DNA of 64,000 bases from Megachile rotundata (Eukaryota > Arthropoda > Insecta > Hymenoptera > Megachilidae), in contig NC_134989.1 of assembly GCF_050947335.1 (NCBI RefSeq), positions 8,921,501 to 8,985,500 on the forward strand. The letters run 5' to 3'. Every line of letters starts with the position of its first letter. Position 1 is the first letter of the stretch. Both the position numbers and the translations under genes were made by a program. Under the pieces are notes generated by a model. The model did no database searches and had not been told where the DNA came from. It saw only the letters and a list, made by a program, of their open reading frames with translations. This document shows, piece by piece, positions 33,561 through 44,758 of this stretch.

Positions 33561-35172
33561 GAAAAATTCTACACGCATTGAATTAGCAAATGCACTTCGT
33601 TATAATAGTAATTTATACACGTATTCTCGTGTGACTACATAATTTAAATTTAAAAGAACGAAGAAAAAAGAGGATGGGTCTTGATGACAAGGCCAGCTAA
33701 GTGAATTTAAATTTACGGGAATTTTAACTTACGACTCATAATAGTTGCTGATTGCAACCAAATTACACATTACAGCGCATATTTTCAACTCTGTTTTATT
33801 TACTTTCTGTTTTTATCAAAGGTATATTTAAGGTACATCAAGCGTTTCATCCAGTCATTCTTAATAGTCTGTGTTTTCGTTTTGAGGTGTTCAATTCTAC
33901 TTTATTACAAGTTTCAATAAATCTGGAACCGTGAAAACGTGTAATTATATGTTTTTTATAAGCTTCATTTATCGTTGACATAATCATTCTTTGAAATAAA
34001 TAGAATTTTATTAACATATCATTTATTACATTAGTATTGCATTTACACTGTATTTTAATGTATCAATGATTTAGTGAAGAGTATAAAAATTTTTATAAAA
34101 ATAGTATATAATTTTTACTGTTTTAAAAAAAAACTGAGTTTCTGAATTCAGCAGTAAAGTGTATTGTATTAAAAAATATTGAATTGAATTAAATAAAAAT
34201 ATTGAATCATATATTCTCACATTGTACAAATCTACATATATGTACATATTTTACAATATCACACATTTACAGTATAAATGTATTATATGTTACAATATTA
34301 TACAATTATACATTGTATAAATATATTTTGCATATTGTATTTCTTATTTTATACATGTCATGTGACTATAATTTATTACTACAAATTACAACTTGCAGCA
34401 TAATAAACATTTATATAACAAGGACAATAGATCAAGAGACCTACTTGAGCCAACAACAACAAAATTTTAACAAATATATAAAATGAAATTATATCCCAAA
34501 TACATCTAAATGAAAGATTATACAAATGAAATTTGAAGGATTCCAAGTAAAACGTTCCCCCGTTTAATTGGATCAATTATGCGCAATTAAAGTAGATATA
34601 ATCCGAAGATTCCTGGCAGATTATACAACGTGCACTGATGGGATGCTAATTTCGAACTATCAGTTCCATCTGGAATCCGTTGCAGACATATTGCGCGTTT
34701 TCATTTCATTTTACGACGATTGTAATTTTGTCTGACGTCAGTGTTCACGTTGGCGAATGATTTCGTTGCGTACCGTAATCAGAGAGAAGTTTATTAGACG
34801 AATTAACTCGTCGAGAAATTGATGCTCGGATAAGTGGAAATTGCAAATGACATCGACTCGTTAAAAATTATTCGATGGGTTGCGGTTGAGGTCAGATTAC
34901 ATGTTTTTATATGTTGTATTTGCTTTGCGAATTTATTTTTGAGAGTTAAAATTTTATGTCGAGTCGTTTGCTCGAATGCTTTGAAGCCTGATATTAGGAG
35001 AAATATGTAAACGTTTAAGTACGGAATTTAAGAACTGTTCGAATGCGTTTACGTTGATTTTAATCCTTCTATCTTATATCTAAACGCTTACCAATAATTT
35101 ATTAATAAGGTTTGATTAATAAAATATTAATACGGTTTGATTAAGTTTGAGTGGTCTCTAAGTTAACTATAG
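33561..35172. other. Unique very AT-rich DNA
   Basis: Frames up to 94 codons (34202-34486) are low-complexity Tyr/Ile/His-rich translations of AT-rich DNA. A CRE palindrome TGACGTCA lies at 34733-34740. Confidence 0.4.
34733..34740. promoter_or_regulatory. CRE palindrome TGACGTCA
   Basis: An exact CREB/ATF consensus, isolated, in a slightly GC-richer patch (34690-34880). No gene is nearby. Confidence 0.25.
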
Positions 35173-35815
35173 ACATAGGTACACGCAATTTCTTTCACGT
35201 GGTAATAAAAGTAACAGTTTCTCAATTATTAATTATAAATCCTCAATTGTTAGAAATAAAATAAATTATTAGAAATGTATTTAACAAATATTGTAATAGA
35301 TATATGTTCATTCGTGAATGAGTGATTTACCCAAATTATACTCAGAATAGTAGTTTCTCAGACAAGTACATTAAAAGAAAAAAGCTGGATCATATCCTTT
35401 CATTTTACAAAAAGAACAGTCGAGCATTCTTCTATCGGGCACTGTTCGTATGTTCAGATTATTAAGAATTAAATCGTAGTCGCGAGAATTAAACGGCTTG
35501 GGACAACCACTGTTTGGCAGCAAGCCTTCAAAATTTCTGCTGGACGCATTCGATATCGTTAATACAAGAGTCATAGTACGGAGACCAGATTATACTTCCG
35601 TATTCTAAAACAGGTGTAATTAGTTGGCCGTATAGCGTTCCGAGTGTCAGTGTTAAGAAACTTTGAGACCCAGCGATTTAAGGCTGCGAGAAATATTTCT
35701 GCAACGTCTAAAACATAAATTAGAGAAGGTTCTAACAGTGTTCATCGTGATCTGATCGATGTTACTGTAGGATTTTGTGAAGTGTAAAAGTGCAACAGTT
35801 TTGTCGTATGACTGC
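35173..35815 (-). mobile_element. Non-LTR retrotransposon fragment (reverse transcriptase C-terminal part), copy 2
   Basis: Second copy of the fragment at 4330-4968, same strand, about 97% identical by eye, with roughly 20 substitutions and a few single-base indels. The minus strand reads LYGQLITPVLEYGSIIWSPY, then YDSCINDIECVQQKF and a stop, then a 67-codon frame (35371-35574) containing NSRDYDLILNNLNIRTVPDR. The same internal stop/frameshift is present in both copies, and both are cut at nearly the same 5' point (GTCGTATGxCTGC). They are therefore copies of one already defective parent or a segmental duplication, not independent insertions of an intact LINE. Confidence 0.8.
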
Positions 35816-36070
35816 GTTTGGATCATCGCGATGTAACATTGATGAATAGGGAGATGTGCTTGTCCATCAGTTATGTAATTACTGATGTTATTATGATATT
35901 ACTTCTATGATTAAATCAGTTTCGTGAAATAATCGTGTAGTTAATTTTAGAGTGATTCCATAAATGTTATTGATGTGGGCTCTGAAGCGTCCTCTGCACT
36001 CGATGACTCACCATTCGATCACAATTTGAAATCTGTATTTTCTAACTATGTCTACAGTATACTAGGCATT
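35816..36070. other. Unique DNA
   Basis: Nothing recognisable. Confidence 0.4.
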
Positions 36071-36349
36071 TTTAAACTGGATCTACAGTGTTATGAACCT
36101 AGTTAAGCAATCAATAACTGCAGTTAATATTTAAGTTCACATAATAAAGTTCAGAAGTAGCTTCAAAAGAAGTCATCAAAACTAAAATATATGAAGTTAC
36201 AGTAAACAAACAACAAAATAGGAATTTTAAAACTAAATCTATAGTGTTATGAACCTAATTAAACAATAGTAGTAGTTAGTATTAAAGTTCAGAAGTAACT
36301 TCAAAAGAAACCAAAGCTAAAGTATATCAAGTTGCAGCAAGCAACAAAA
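36071..36349. repeat. Two-copy direct repeat, ~140 bp
   Basis: TTTAAACTGGATCTACAGTG, then TTATGAACCTAGTTAA, AAGTTCAGAAGTAGCTTCAA and AAGTATATCAAGTT-like words occur in the same order from 36071 and from 36226. Identity is roughly 80-85% by eye, and the second copy is shorter. Confidence 0.75.
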
Positions 36350-38009
36350 ATCCTCCCAGTGCAACGGGTTAATCAAGTTATTTCGAAATCCTGAAACCCC
36401 TTAATTGAAAGGGTTAACGAACGTATTTGAGCACGCGAACGAAAGTCATGGCTGCGTTCTCGCCGGTCAGGCAGACAAGAGATCAGGAAATCCTTGCTTT
36501 TGCCGAGCAGGCTAAGCAGCTACTCTCATTTCCAGGCGCGCGTGACGGGTTAGAACGATGTCCGTCTCTCCTCTCAGCCCACCCCGTTTTCCTTTTCCAG
36601 CGATCTGACACTGAACTCGATCGTTGATCTCATTCAGGGTCGAGTGTTCCTTGAGTTACGCTCTGTGTTCTTGCTGGCCATCGTTTCTCTCGGCCATCTA
36701 CCACCGACTGCTCTCGTTGTTCTTCATCGAATGTTCATTTGTAACTTTGTAAGGGTAACTGATAAACTTCATAGCTGGTTTTTTTTTGGAAACCACCCTT
36801 TTGATGGGGTCATGTTTTAGTAACGTTCGATGAGCTCTCTTCAGTAGAGTAAGGGATGAAAGGGAATGAATGGGACGCAATATAAATTCATTCACACAGT
36901 TCTTTGTGTTGATTAAAGATAACATTCGGACATAAGCGTCTTAGTAATTTCCGCAATTTAAGATAAGATATCTGAGGTAAAAATGCATTTTGACAAGGTT
37001 TTAAACCTAATGTCCGGTCATCCATCATTCACTTAATCACTTGATGTGATGAATATTTGACCTGAGAAGAGACTGTCGGTTACAAAGTACACATCTTATA
37101 GATTGCATGTGTTATATGTGTTTGTATTTTTACAATGAAAAGTTATTATTAATCTTTATTGATCAGTAGGCAGAAAGGGTTCGTAGAAGAAGCATTCGAT
37201 GTCGCTCTCTTATCATCACACATCAGCTACATATGTACCTACTAGTTTGACTTATTACACAATTGTTACATTAAATATAACATTAACAATTACAAGGTTT
37301 ACTACAGCCCTCTAGCCAGTTTCACGTAACGTTACATTTTGATTAACACAACACCACATTTTTGAGCGCAACCATTTTACAACTGTCCCAACTTTGATAG
37401 CCAATTAACTTTTACGGCGCTCATTTCAAGAACAATTAGACTAAACTCAATCACAAGTTCCATATACAACTGGAAATATCATAAATCAATACAAAAGCTG
37501 TTCTATATTTAGTGGCATGATTACATATTACACCAGACAATATTTCCCTGACCGTAACTTGGTTATTTTTTATACCGGAACAATTGTACAAGCAATTTCC
37601 TTAATGAATAGTCGCGGTGTTTATTACTCGGTAATTACAGAGTGGTAATGTAATAATAGCTTAATCATAACCCTTCGATATTTACTAAAAATAAGGCTTC
37701 ACCTTAGTGAAAGTTTCTCGACCTTTTCTTTATCGTACTCTTTATACAACGTGTAATCGAATCATTATTTCGTGGAGTTTACTCGTTTGGAAGTTGAAAC
37801 TCTTAATGATCGGTTAGACAGGATTCGTTCTTATTAATTTAAATGAGAGAAAAGTTTGTTTTCCTTTTCTAATGGGGAATCGATATTAACGGTATTAGAA
37901 ACGTGTGATTTCTAATGCTGAAGAAAGTTGATGATCTCGATAGAAATTTGTAGTATTTAATAAATCTGAGCTATGCAGCTGGCTGTCGCAGAAATTATAC
38001 AAGGTGACT
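36350..38009. other. Unique DNA with a GC-rich patch
   Basis: A GC-rich patch at 36425-36720 encodes a 66-codon frame (36427-36627; internal MAAFSPVRQTRDQEILAFAE after AGTCATGGCTG, a fair insect start context). Acceptor-like TTTCCAG words occur at 36534 and 36600, but no acceptable donor follows. It may be a promoter/5' exon remnant; support is weak. The rest is featureless. Confidence 0.3.
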
Positions 38010-38335
38010 CTAAAAAATGGCTAAAAAATGGTTTTAGAAAAAGTAGTTAGAAATTGATTTTAGAAAATGAAGTTTAAAAATGGTTTTAAAAGAAATTATT
38101 AAAAAATGATGTTCCAGAAAATGGTTAAAAAATGGTTTTAAAAAAAGTTTTAAAAAGATGGTTTTAGAAGAAATGGTTAAAAAATGATTTTAGAAAAAGT
38201 AGTTAGAAAATGATTTTAGAAAAAATAGTTAAAAAATGATTTTGACAAAAAAATGGTTAAAAAGTGGTTTTAGAAAAAAATGGTTGATAAATGGTTTTAG
38301 AAAAAATGATTAAAAATTGCTTTTAGAAAGAAACA
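38010..38335. repeat. AAAAATGGTTTTAGAAAAA tandem repeat
   Basis: Some 12 degenerate copies of a ~26-28-bp unit, TGGTTTTAGAAAAAATGGTT plus AAAA, with TGATTTT variants. The array is A-rich on the plus strand. Confidence 0.85.
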
Positions 38336-39915
38336 TTAAATTTTTTCATATTCGATTGTGGTTTTGGGAGAATTGAGTCTGAACGTTCTCCAGTACGTTT
38401 GCATGAAAAATAAAGAAAATTGTATATTTGTAAGAAAAATTGCAATTTCAATAACCTTACAGTAACTTCATAATTAACAAATGCTATAAATTAATGAATG
38501 CAAATAATAAGATGGATGAAATACATTATTTGTTATTATTATACTTCAAGATGTTGATATACTAACATATAGAATTGTGAATTTAATTAGATCAATACGA
38601 AGAACATCACTGACTGATAATTTTATTTAAACTTGAACACACTGAACACACACATATGTGAACACACATAAACGTCACACATGAACATCACTGATTAATA
38701 ATTTTATTAGTAAGCTATTAAGAAAGTATTAGTATAAAACATTAGTTGCCAAATTAATCAGACAAGTGTGCAACAAGGTGATATACAAAATTTGCTAAAA
38801 AATTATTATATAAACACGAATTTTCAAATTCAGTCTTCTTCACAAACGAAGACAAACTCTCCGCCATTTCTCGAAGGAAATCTTCGCCATTTTCTTTCCA
38901 TTTCACGCCATTTATTTCAATATGCAAAATTATGTACCACGATATTTAGGACACCCATGAAATAAATTTCGCCCATTGTTTTAGAAGTTAAAGTTCAAGT
39001 ACGTTTATGGTGAAAGAGGACTTATCTCCATGCAACAAGTTTTCCAATAGCCACCGAAAAGGAGGCTCCGTGACATTTGCAGTCAATCGAGCTGTCTGCA
39101 TCTTTTTCACCTGTTGTTCTGCGGGAATTATTACAAGGGGCACTTTGACACAAAAGCCCCGTTTTCTCTTACTTTCCTGCTTTACCGCTTGCCTAGTCGT
39201 GCCGTGCATTCAGATTTTGAAACATCGGCGGAAACGCTCGGCACGCACTCTTTGTTGACGGTTCTTTCAGAAACGACAGATCACCCGGAAGGATATTCGT
39301 AGGTTACAATGATTGATTCTAGTTTTTTCTATTTTTCTATTGTAATCAATTCTCATGTGGACGAGGTTTCTAATAGTGACCTTCTGCGCCCGAAGATATT
39401 TGTCCCAGTTGCGAGAAATGCATAATGCATTCATAGTGCATTCGTAATTTAAATAACTTTCGAAAACACTGAAATACTGTTACAAATTGCTATTTTGTGG
39501 TTTGTGTAAAGGTTGTAATAATTCATTTCTAAACTGAATATTTATGCGTTGATATTTGTGTTTATTTTGTAGAGATGATTTTATTCATCGAGGCAAATTT
39601 AAATGAATCTGAGTAACGGTATAAATAATGTATATGAATTATAAGAAAATTAAAAAAAATACATAAAAGAGTAATTTATATATATGTTTATAAAATTTGC
39701 AAAAAACACGTAAAAATATATCAACTATATAAAAAAAGAAAATAAGAGTGAAAAAGGAGAAATATATATAATAAAATATATAAAAAGGAGAAACTACCTT
39801 CATATTTCGAATCAAACTCAATAAATCACTTTATACGAAAATTGGCTGTCGCAAACATAAAACAGCAAACCCATATCAAATTTCCTCTATCAATAAAATT
39901 TATTTCATCCCCATA
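38336..39915. other. Unique DNA with one GC-richer patch
   Basis: Overlapping frames of 62-83 codons on both strands at 38988-39302 lie in a GC-richer patch without recognisable motifs or splice sites. The rest is AT-rich and featureless. Confidence 0.35.
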
Positions 39916-40138
39916 ACCGATAAGACAACCGTCATTTTTTACCTGCACGATCATCGATAAGAGAAAAACCAAAAGTTTCAAATGAGTCTCGAAACGTCAT
40001 AAGTTATCGATTCGTTCGAGTTATCGGTACCGAAACCGGGAGGTATCATCAATTGCGATCGTAGTACGAAGATCGATAAGATCGCGAATAAAACCGTGCG
40101 CAATTTCCGCTACCGATTCATCATCGATATCGATAAGA
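39916..40138. promoter_or_regulatory. CGATA/ATCGATA motif cluster (DREF-like)
   Basis: About seven CGATA or ATCGAT words occur in 220 bp: ACCGATAAG (39917), ATCGATAAG (39953), TTATCGATT (40004), TTATCGG (40021), ATCGATAAG (40072), ACCGATT (40112), and the 12-bp palindrome ATCGATATCGAT (40123-40134), which contains a perfect DRE, TATCGATA (40128-40135). DREF binds TATCGATA at insect housekeeping promoters and domain borders. No transcript is evident here, so the role is inference. Confidence 0.4.
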
Positions 40139-40366
40139 ATTCTTGGAACACTCGGGTCATAGAGATTTTCATGTACAGTTATTCACATTAACATTCGGAC
40201 ACGGTACTCCTGCATTTCTTGTTTTGCATGAGAATTTAGATATATTAGTTATTTTGCAGAAAAGAACTCATTACAGCTTTTAGAATACAAGTTTTTGCTA
40301 CGGTATTAGGTCAACAAGTTATTTCAAACAAAATGTATCTTGTCATACTTTGACCGGACTTGTGAC
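40139..40366. other. Unique DNA
   Basis: Nothing recognisable. Confidence 0.4.
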
Positions 40367-40450
40367 GTACGAGTTGAATGCACTGAGTTCACTGTGACGA
40401 ACTGAGTTCAAACGTGACGCACTGAGATCAAACATGACCAAACATGACAA
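40367..40450. repeat. Short GTGACG-CACTGAG tandem repeat
   Basis: Four imperfect copies of about 20 bp: TGACG(T/A)AC, then ACTGAGTTCAAAC-like. They directly precede the mariner fragment. Confidence 0.55.
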
Positions 40451-40459
40451 ATCCTCCCC

Positions 40460-41248
40460 ACATTTTTGATACAATTCAGTTTAAAATTGCTTCAAACACC
40501 TTTGTCACGGCTGCTTGGACTTATGTAACAGCGTCATAGTTCCTTTTATAGCTAATTTCAGTTTTGGAAAAAGGAAATAATCACATGGAGCTAAATCAGG
40601 CTTTGGAAGATGTTGGAACAGACTTGTTTTTTCGCCAAAAATTCACGAACAGCGACAGTTCACATGGTGCGTTATCATGTAACAGAAACCAACTTCCCGG
40701 CGCTCGATATTCGGGCCTCACACGAACGATCCTCTTTCACAAATGTTCCATAACACCCAGATAATATTCGCCATTAACATTTTGTCCCTGTGGAACGAAT
40801 TCCCGAAGTATAATTCCTTTAGAATCGTAAAAGCAAATTAACATTGTCTTCTCTCGGGACTTCTGGAATCGCAATTTTTTGATTTTGGAGAGCATGGAGA
40901 TTTCCACGTAGCACTTTGGCGTTTTGTTTGAGGTTCATACTTGAAGCACCAAGTCTCATCACTAGTTACAATTGATTCCAGGAATGTACAGTTTCGTCTG
41001 GCTGCTTTGATAAGATCCTTGCAATATTCAACGCGAGCAATTTGTTGCGCTTGCTCGTGATTTTGTGACACGGTGACGAAAGGTTCTGTCGCATTAAACG
41101 CTATAAGTTTACAATTTGTTGCTCGATTCCAATAATGATTGTTGTGTTTTGTAGGGGAGGTACACTGTTTTCAAATAATATTGTTTTAATAAATGGCGCT
41201 AGTTCTTCTTAAATTTAAAAAGTTCCTTTACTTTTCTGACATACTGTG
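40460..41248 (-). mobile_element. Defective mariner-family transposon, copy 2
   Basis: The element runs right to left. Its terminal inverted repeat ends at 41248 (CACAGTATGTCAGAAAAG on the minus strand) beside TA. The transposase pieces are VTSDETWCFKYEPQTKRQSA (first catalytic Asp), MLICFYDSKGIILREFVPQG, GSWFLLHDNAPCE (second Asp) and, in another frame, KPDLAPCDYFLFPKLKLAIK, where the third catalytic Asp is kept (APCD). The missing N-terminal domain and the frame breaks near SPK-SK and before PDLAP match those of copy 1 at 17130, so both descend from one defective parent. The far inverted repeat is not found, and the left limit (~40460) is approximate. A 77-codon frame at 40838-41071 is the longest surviving piece. 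Confidence 0.88.
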
Positions 41249-41934
41249 TAATTCTATTTTATACGTAAAATATAAGATGAACTTTATAAAAGTGTATCAA
41301 ATAGATCATCATCAGAAGGAACATCATCAATATTGTTTCTACCAATTTTTATGTTTGATAGTTCTTTTGCACTGACAAGGATGTTCTTGTTCAGAAATGA
41401 ATGAACATGGACATTCGTAAATCGCAGGACGACTGCACTTTAATAAATAGAAAATCAACTTTCACACGGCCACTGTCTTCTTGCAACATCCGTGTACCTT
41501 AGATAACGTTCCGATAACAAATACGCACTCTTACCTAGTAAATCATGTTCTGAAAACATTGGAAACGACGCGGTACGGCGACACGAAGCAACCATTGCCT
41601 CTGACACGTAATTACCGTGCGAAATAAAGTGTTCTCTCGCTTATCTAGCGATCTGCAACGAAGGAACGCGAATTTCATCGCTATTACTCATACGAAACAG
41701 AAGTCGAAATAGAAAGCAAGTAAAATGCAGTCAAGGATTAAAGGTTAAGGACTTTTATTCTTGAAACTTTCTTTCTTTCGAAACTCGGAACTCTTGAAAC
41801 TTTGTCAATTTATCAATTCAAAAATGTAAAAATTTAAGAATGAAAAGAGTTGCAAATGTAGAAAGAATCTGAAAATTCGAAAGTCCTCATTTGTCTTTGT
41901 CAAAAGAAAGTTTATGTTGCATGGAAGTTCAAGA
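41249..41934. other. Unique DNA
   Basis: No gene or repeat recognised apart from a gradual transition into the CATATG array. Confidence 0.4.
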
Positions 41935-42645
41935 TATACATGCATGAACATATGAGTACACTTATACACATATGTATCATATGAGTATACATATGTATAC
42001 ACGTATCATATGAGTATCCATATTCATGTACGTATCATGTGAGTATCCATATTCATGTATGTATGAATAGTGTACACATTCATATATGTATTCATATGAA
42101 TATCCACATCCACATACGTATTTATATGAATATTCACATCGATATATAAATATTCACGAGTATCCCTATGCATATACATATGGACATGAATATACATATG
42201 GGTCCGCATCTACATATACATTGTATATGTATCATATGAATATTCACATCCATATACGTATCTGTATAAGTATTTACATTCACATATGTATGCATATGAG
42301 TATCTACATCCACATACGTATCCATATGAGTGTTCACATCCACATATGTATCAATATGAACCTTCATATGAGTATCTACATCCACATATGTATCAATATG
42401 AACCTCCATATGAGTATCTACATCCACATACGTATCATATGAATATCCACATCCACATATGTATCGACATGAACCTCCATATGAGTACCCACATCGACAT
42501 ACGTATCCATATGAGTGTCCACATTCACATATGTATCGATATGAACCTCTATATAAGTATCCACATCCATATACGTACTCATATGAGTACTCACATCCAC
42601 ATACATGTCCATATAAGTATTCATGCGTACATATGCATATGATTT
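41935..42645. repeat. CATATGAGTATCCACATCCA minisatellite (24/30-bp units)
   Basis: Tandem units such as CATATGAGTATCTACATCCA plus CATACGTATC (30 bp) and 24-bp relatives, about 25 copies. Unit lengths are multiples of three, so many frames are open on both strands (97-118 codons, e.g. YEYLHPHTYP-like plus and DTYVDVDTHM-like minus). These are artefacts of the repeat. The array alternates CATATG, TACGTA and CACATC words, so the strands can form many small hairpins. Confidence 0.92.
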
Positions 42646-43069
42646 GTCGCTATCCGCGGATTTCAGCATCCGCGAAAGACCTTGTAGGCAATCCCCGTGT
42701 ACGTATCTCCTACTTAATGATAAACGGGGTCCCTTTCTCTATTATGAAGTTTGCAGCATCCTGTGTGGTTTAATAGTCGTTTATTTCTCCCAGCTTGTGC
42801 AATGGTTTTGTAAAGATTTCCAGTTGCAATTCAGGAAGTCGCCCGACTCGACGCGATATAAGTAATTGGTATGCTTCTGAGGGATCTGTGGAACACTGAA
42901 AAACGACGTGTCCGACTACGCACGATGAGAATAAAGTGACGAGAATCGGGTTATTGGGGCCTAATATCCGTCCGTTTCTCTTGAATAGTGTTTCCGTCAC
43001 TGCATACGGTGTGCTGTTAGTTGCTATTAACACTTTGACACTTATGCACTTCTGTTTTTGTTGGACGGG
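42646..43069 (-). other. GC-richer segment with an unrecognised minus-strand frame
   Basis: An 87-codon minus-strand frame (42770-43033) contains SEAYQLLISRRVGRLPELQL and EIFTKPLHKLGEINDY. Composition is closer to coding than the neighbouring arrays, and it looks like part of a decayed mobile-element or gene frame. I do not recognise the family. A palindromic TCCGCGGA lies at 42653-42660 next to a second ATCCGCG. Confidence 0.25.
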
Positions 43070-43420
43070 AAGGGTGATTTATGTATTTCTGTATTTTCAA
43101 ATATTTAAATTTTTATATTTTTGAAGTTTTTATGTTCAATTTTATTATACAGGAGGGAGTGGTTTATATTTTTCTGAATTTTCGAATATCTAAATTTTTA
43201 TGTTTCTAAATTTTTCAATTCTTAAATTTTCATACTTCTGAATGTTCCAGTTCCCAAATTTTTATATTTCTGAATTTTTCAGTCCTCAAATTTTCACATT
43301 TCTGAATTTTGCAGTCCTCAAATTTTTGTATTTCTAAATTTCTATTTCAAGTTCTCAAATTCTCAAACGTAGAAATCCCTAATATAGAAATTTTCAAATT
43401 TCCAAATTTTGAAAAACGAA
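43070..43420. repeat. Inverted-polarity AAATTTxTA minisatellite, degenerate
   Basis: Units such as TCTGAATTTTTCAGTCCTCA and AATTTTTATATTTCTAAATT are the reverse complement in style of the GAATTTGG arrays elsewhere. This one is pyrimidine-rich on the plus strand. Unit length is about 30 bp and copies are diverged. Confidence 0.7.
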
Positions 43421-43890
43421 AGCATCAAATAATTACCAAAATTCCATATAGAAATCATGGAATCATAAGTGCCTATAAAACAATTTCAGAACAAGATCCT
43501 TCCAAAATGAAATCCCCCTATGTCGATCCTTAATTCCATTATATATTATACAGTTCTAATAGGTGGTACGTAATTAGAACAATAAATAGAAGTTATCGAA
43601 CAATTCGATCCGGTTGAAAAGTCATTAGAATTGTATGCTATTAGACTGCCTCCTTTAATTGATCACCTGCTTTCTACATCGATAAAAAACAAAGTGTGTA
43701 TTCCGTGATCACGAGTCGAACAATAGGATCATTAATTAATTCATTTTCTGTTAATTAAGAGCTTCGAACGAATTTCTGTTGCGAATCATCATGATTATTA
43801 GAAAACTTGAAGTTATGATCAAACTATTGGGGTTATTGAAAAATTTCATTCATCGATTCTTAATGAAACAATATTTTTAATAAAGTTAGT
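43421..43890. other. Unique DNA between two inverted-polarity arrays
   Basis: Nothing recognised. Confidence 0.4.
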
Positions 43891-44758
43891 ATTGCACTTT
43901 TGTTTTTCAAATTTCTATATTTCCAAATTTCTGCATCCTCAAATTCCTGTATTTGCAAATTCCTACATTTTCAAATTTCTACATCCCCAAATTCCCATAT
44001 TTACAAATTCCTACATTTTCAAATTTCTACATCCCCAAATTCCCATATTTGCAAATTCCTACACTTTCAAATTTCTACATCCCCAAATTCCTATATTTGC
44101 AAATTCCTACACTTTCAAATTTCTACATCCCAAATTCGCATATTTGCAAATTCCTACACTTTCAAATTTCTACATCCCCAAATTCCCATATCTGCAAATT
44201 CCTACATTTTCAAATTTCTACATCCTCAAATTCCCATATTTGCAAATTACTACATTTTCAAATTCCTACATCCCCAAATTCCCATATTTGCAAATTCCTA
44301 CAGTTTCAAATTTCTACATCCCCAAATTCCCATATTTTCAAATTTCTACATCTCCAAATCCTTGCATCCCTAAATCTCTATAACCCCAAATTCCTATATT
44401 TCCAAATCCCCATATTCCCAAATTGCTTCACCCACAAATCGCTATATCTCCAAATTCCTGCATCTCCAAATCGTTACATCCTCAAATCGTTACGTCCCCA
44501 AATCGGTATATTCCCAAATCGCTACGTCCCCAAATAGCCGCGACTCCACTGGGTCAGAATAGAAAAATCCCTCCATTCCCAAATCCCCATATTCCCAAAT
44601 TCTTACACACCCAAATTGCTTCAGCCGCAAATCGCTATATCCCCAAATTCCTACATCCCCAAATCGGTACATCCCCAAATCGTTATGTCCCCAAATCGGT
44701 ATATTCCCAAATCGCTACGTCCCCAAATAGCTGCGACTCCACTGGGTCAGAATAGAAA
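43891..44758. repeat. Inverted-polarity CCCAAATTCC minisatellite with 48-bp and 193-bp higher-order units
   Basis: From 43950 to 44350 a ~48-bp unit (TACATTTTCAAATTTCTACA, TCCCCAAATTCCCATATTTG, CAAATTCC) is repeated eight times. From 44360 the units change to CCCAAATCGCTA / CCCAAATCGGTA, and a ~193-bp block ending GCGACTCCACTGGGTCAGAA is present twice (CGACTCC at 44541 and 44734). Open plus-strand frames of 110-194 codons here, rich in Pro/Asn/Ser/Ile, are repeat products. Polarity is opposite to the arrays at 2.8-30 kb and 45.8 kb. Confidence 0.92.

Noticed and set aside
42086..42773. Frames of 80-118 codons on both strands (YEYLHPHTYP and DTYVDVDTHM types)
   Set aside because: All come from the CATATG array with 24/30-bp units.
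43892..44537. Overlapping 157-194-codon plus-strand frames of FSNFYIPKF type
   Set aside because: Repeat-derived low-complexity translations in three frames at once, which real genes do not show.
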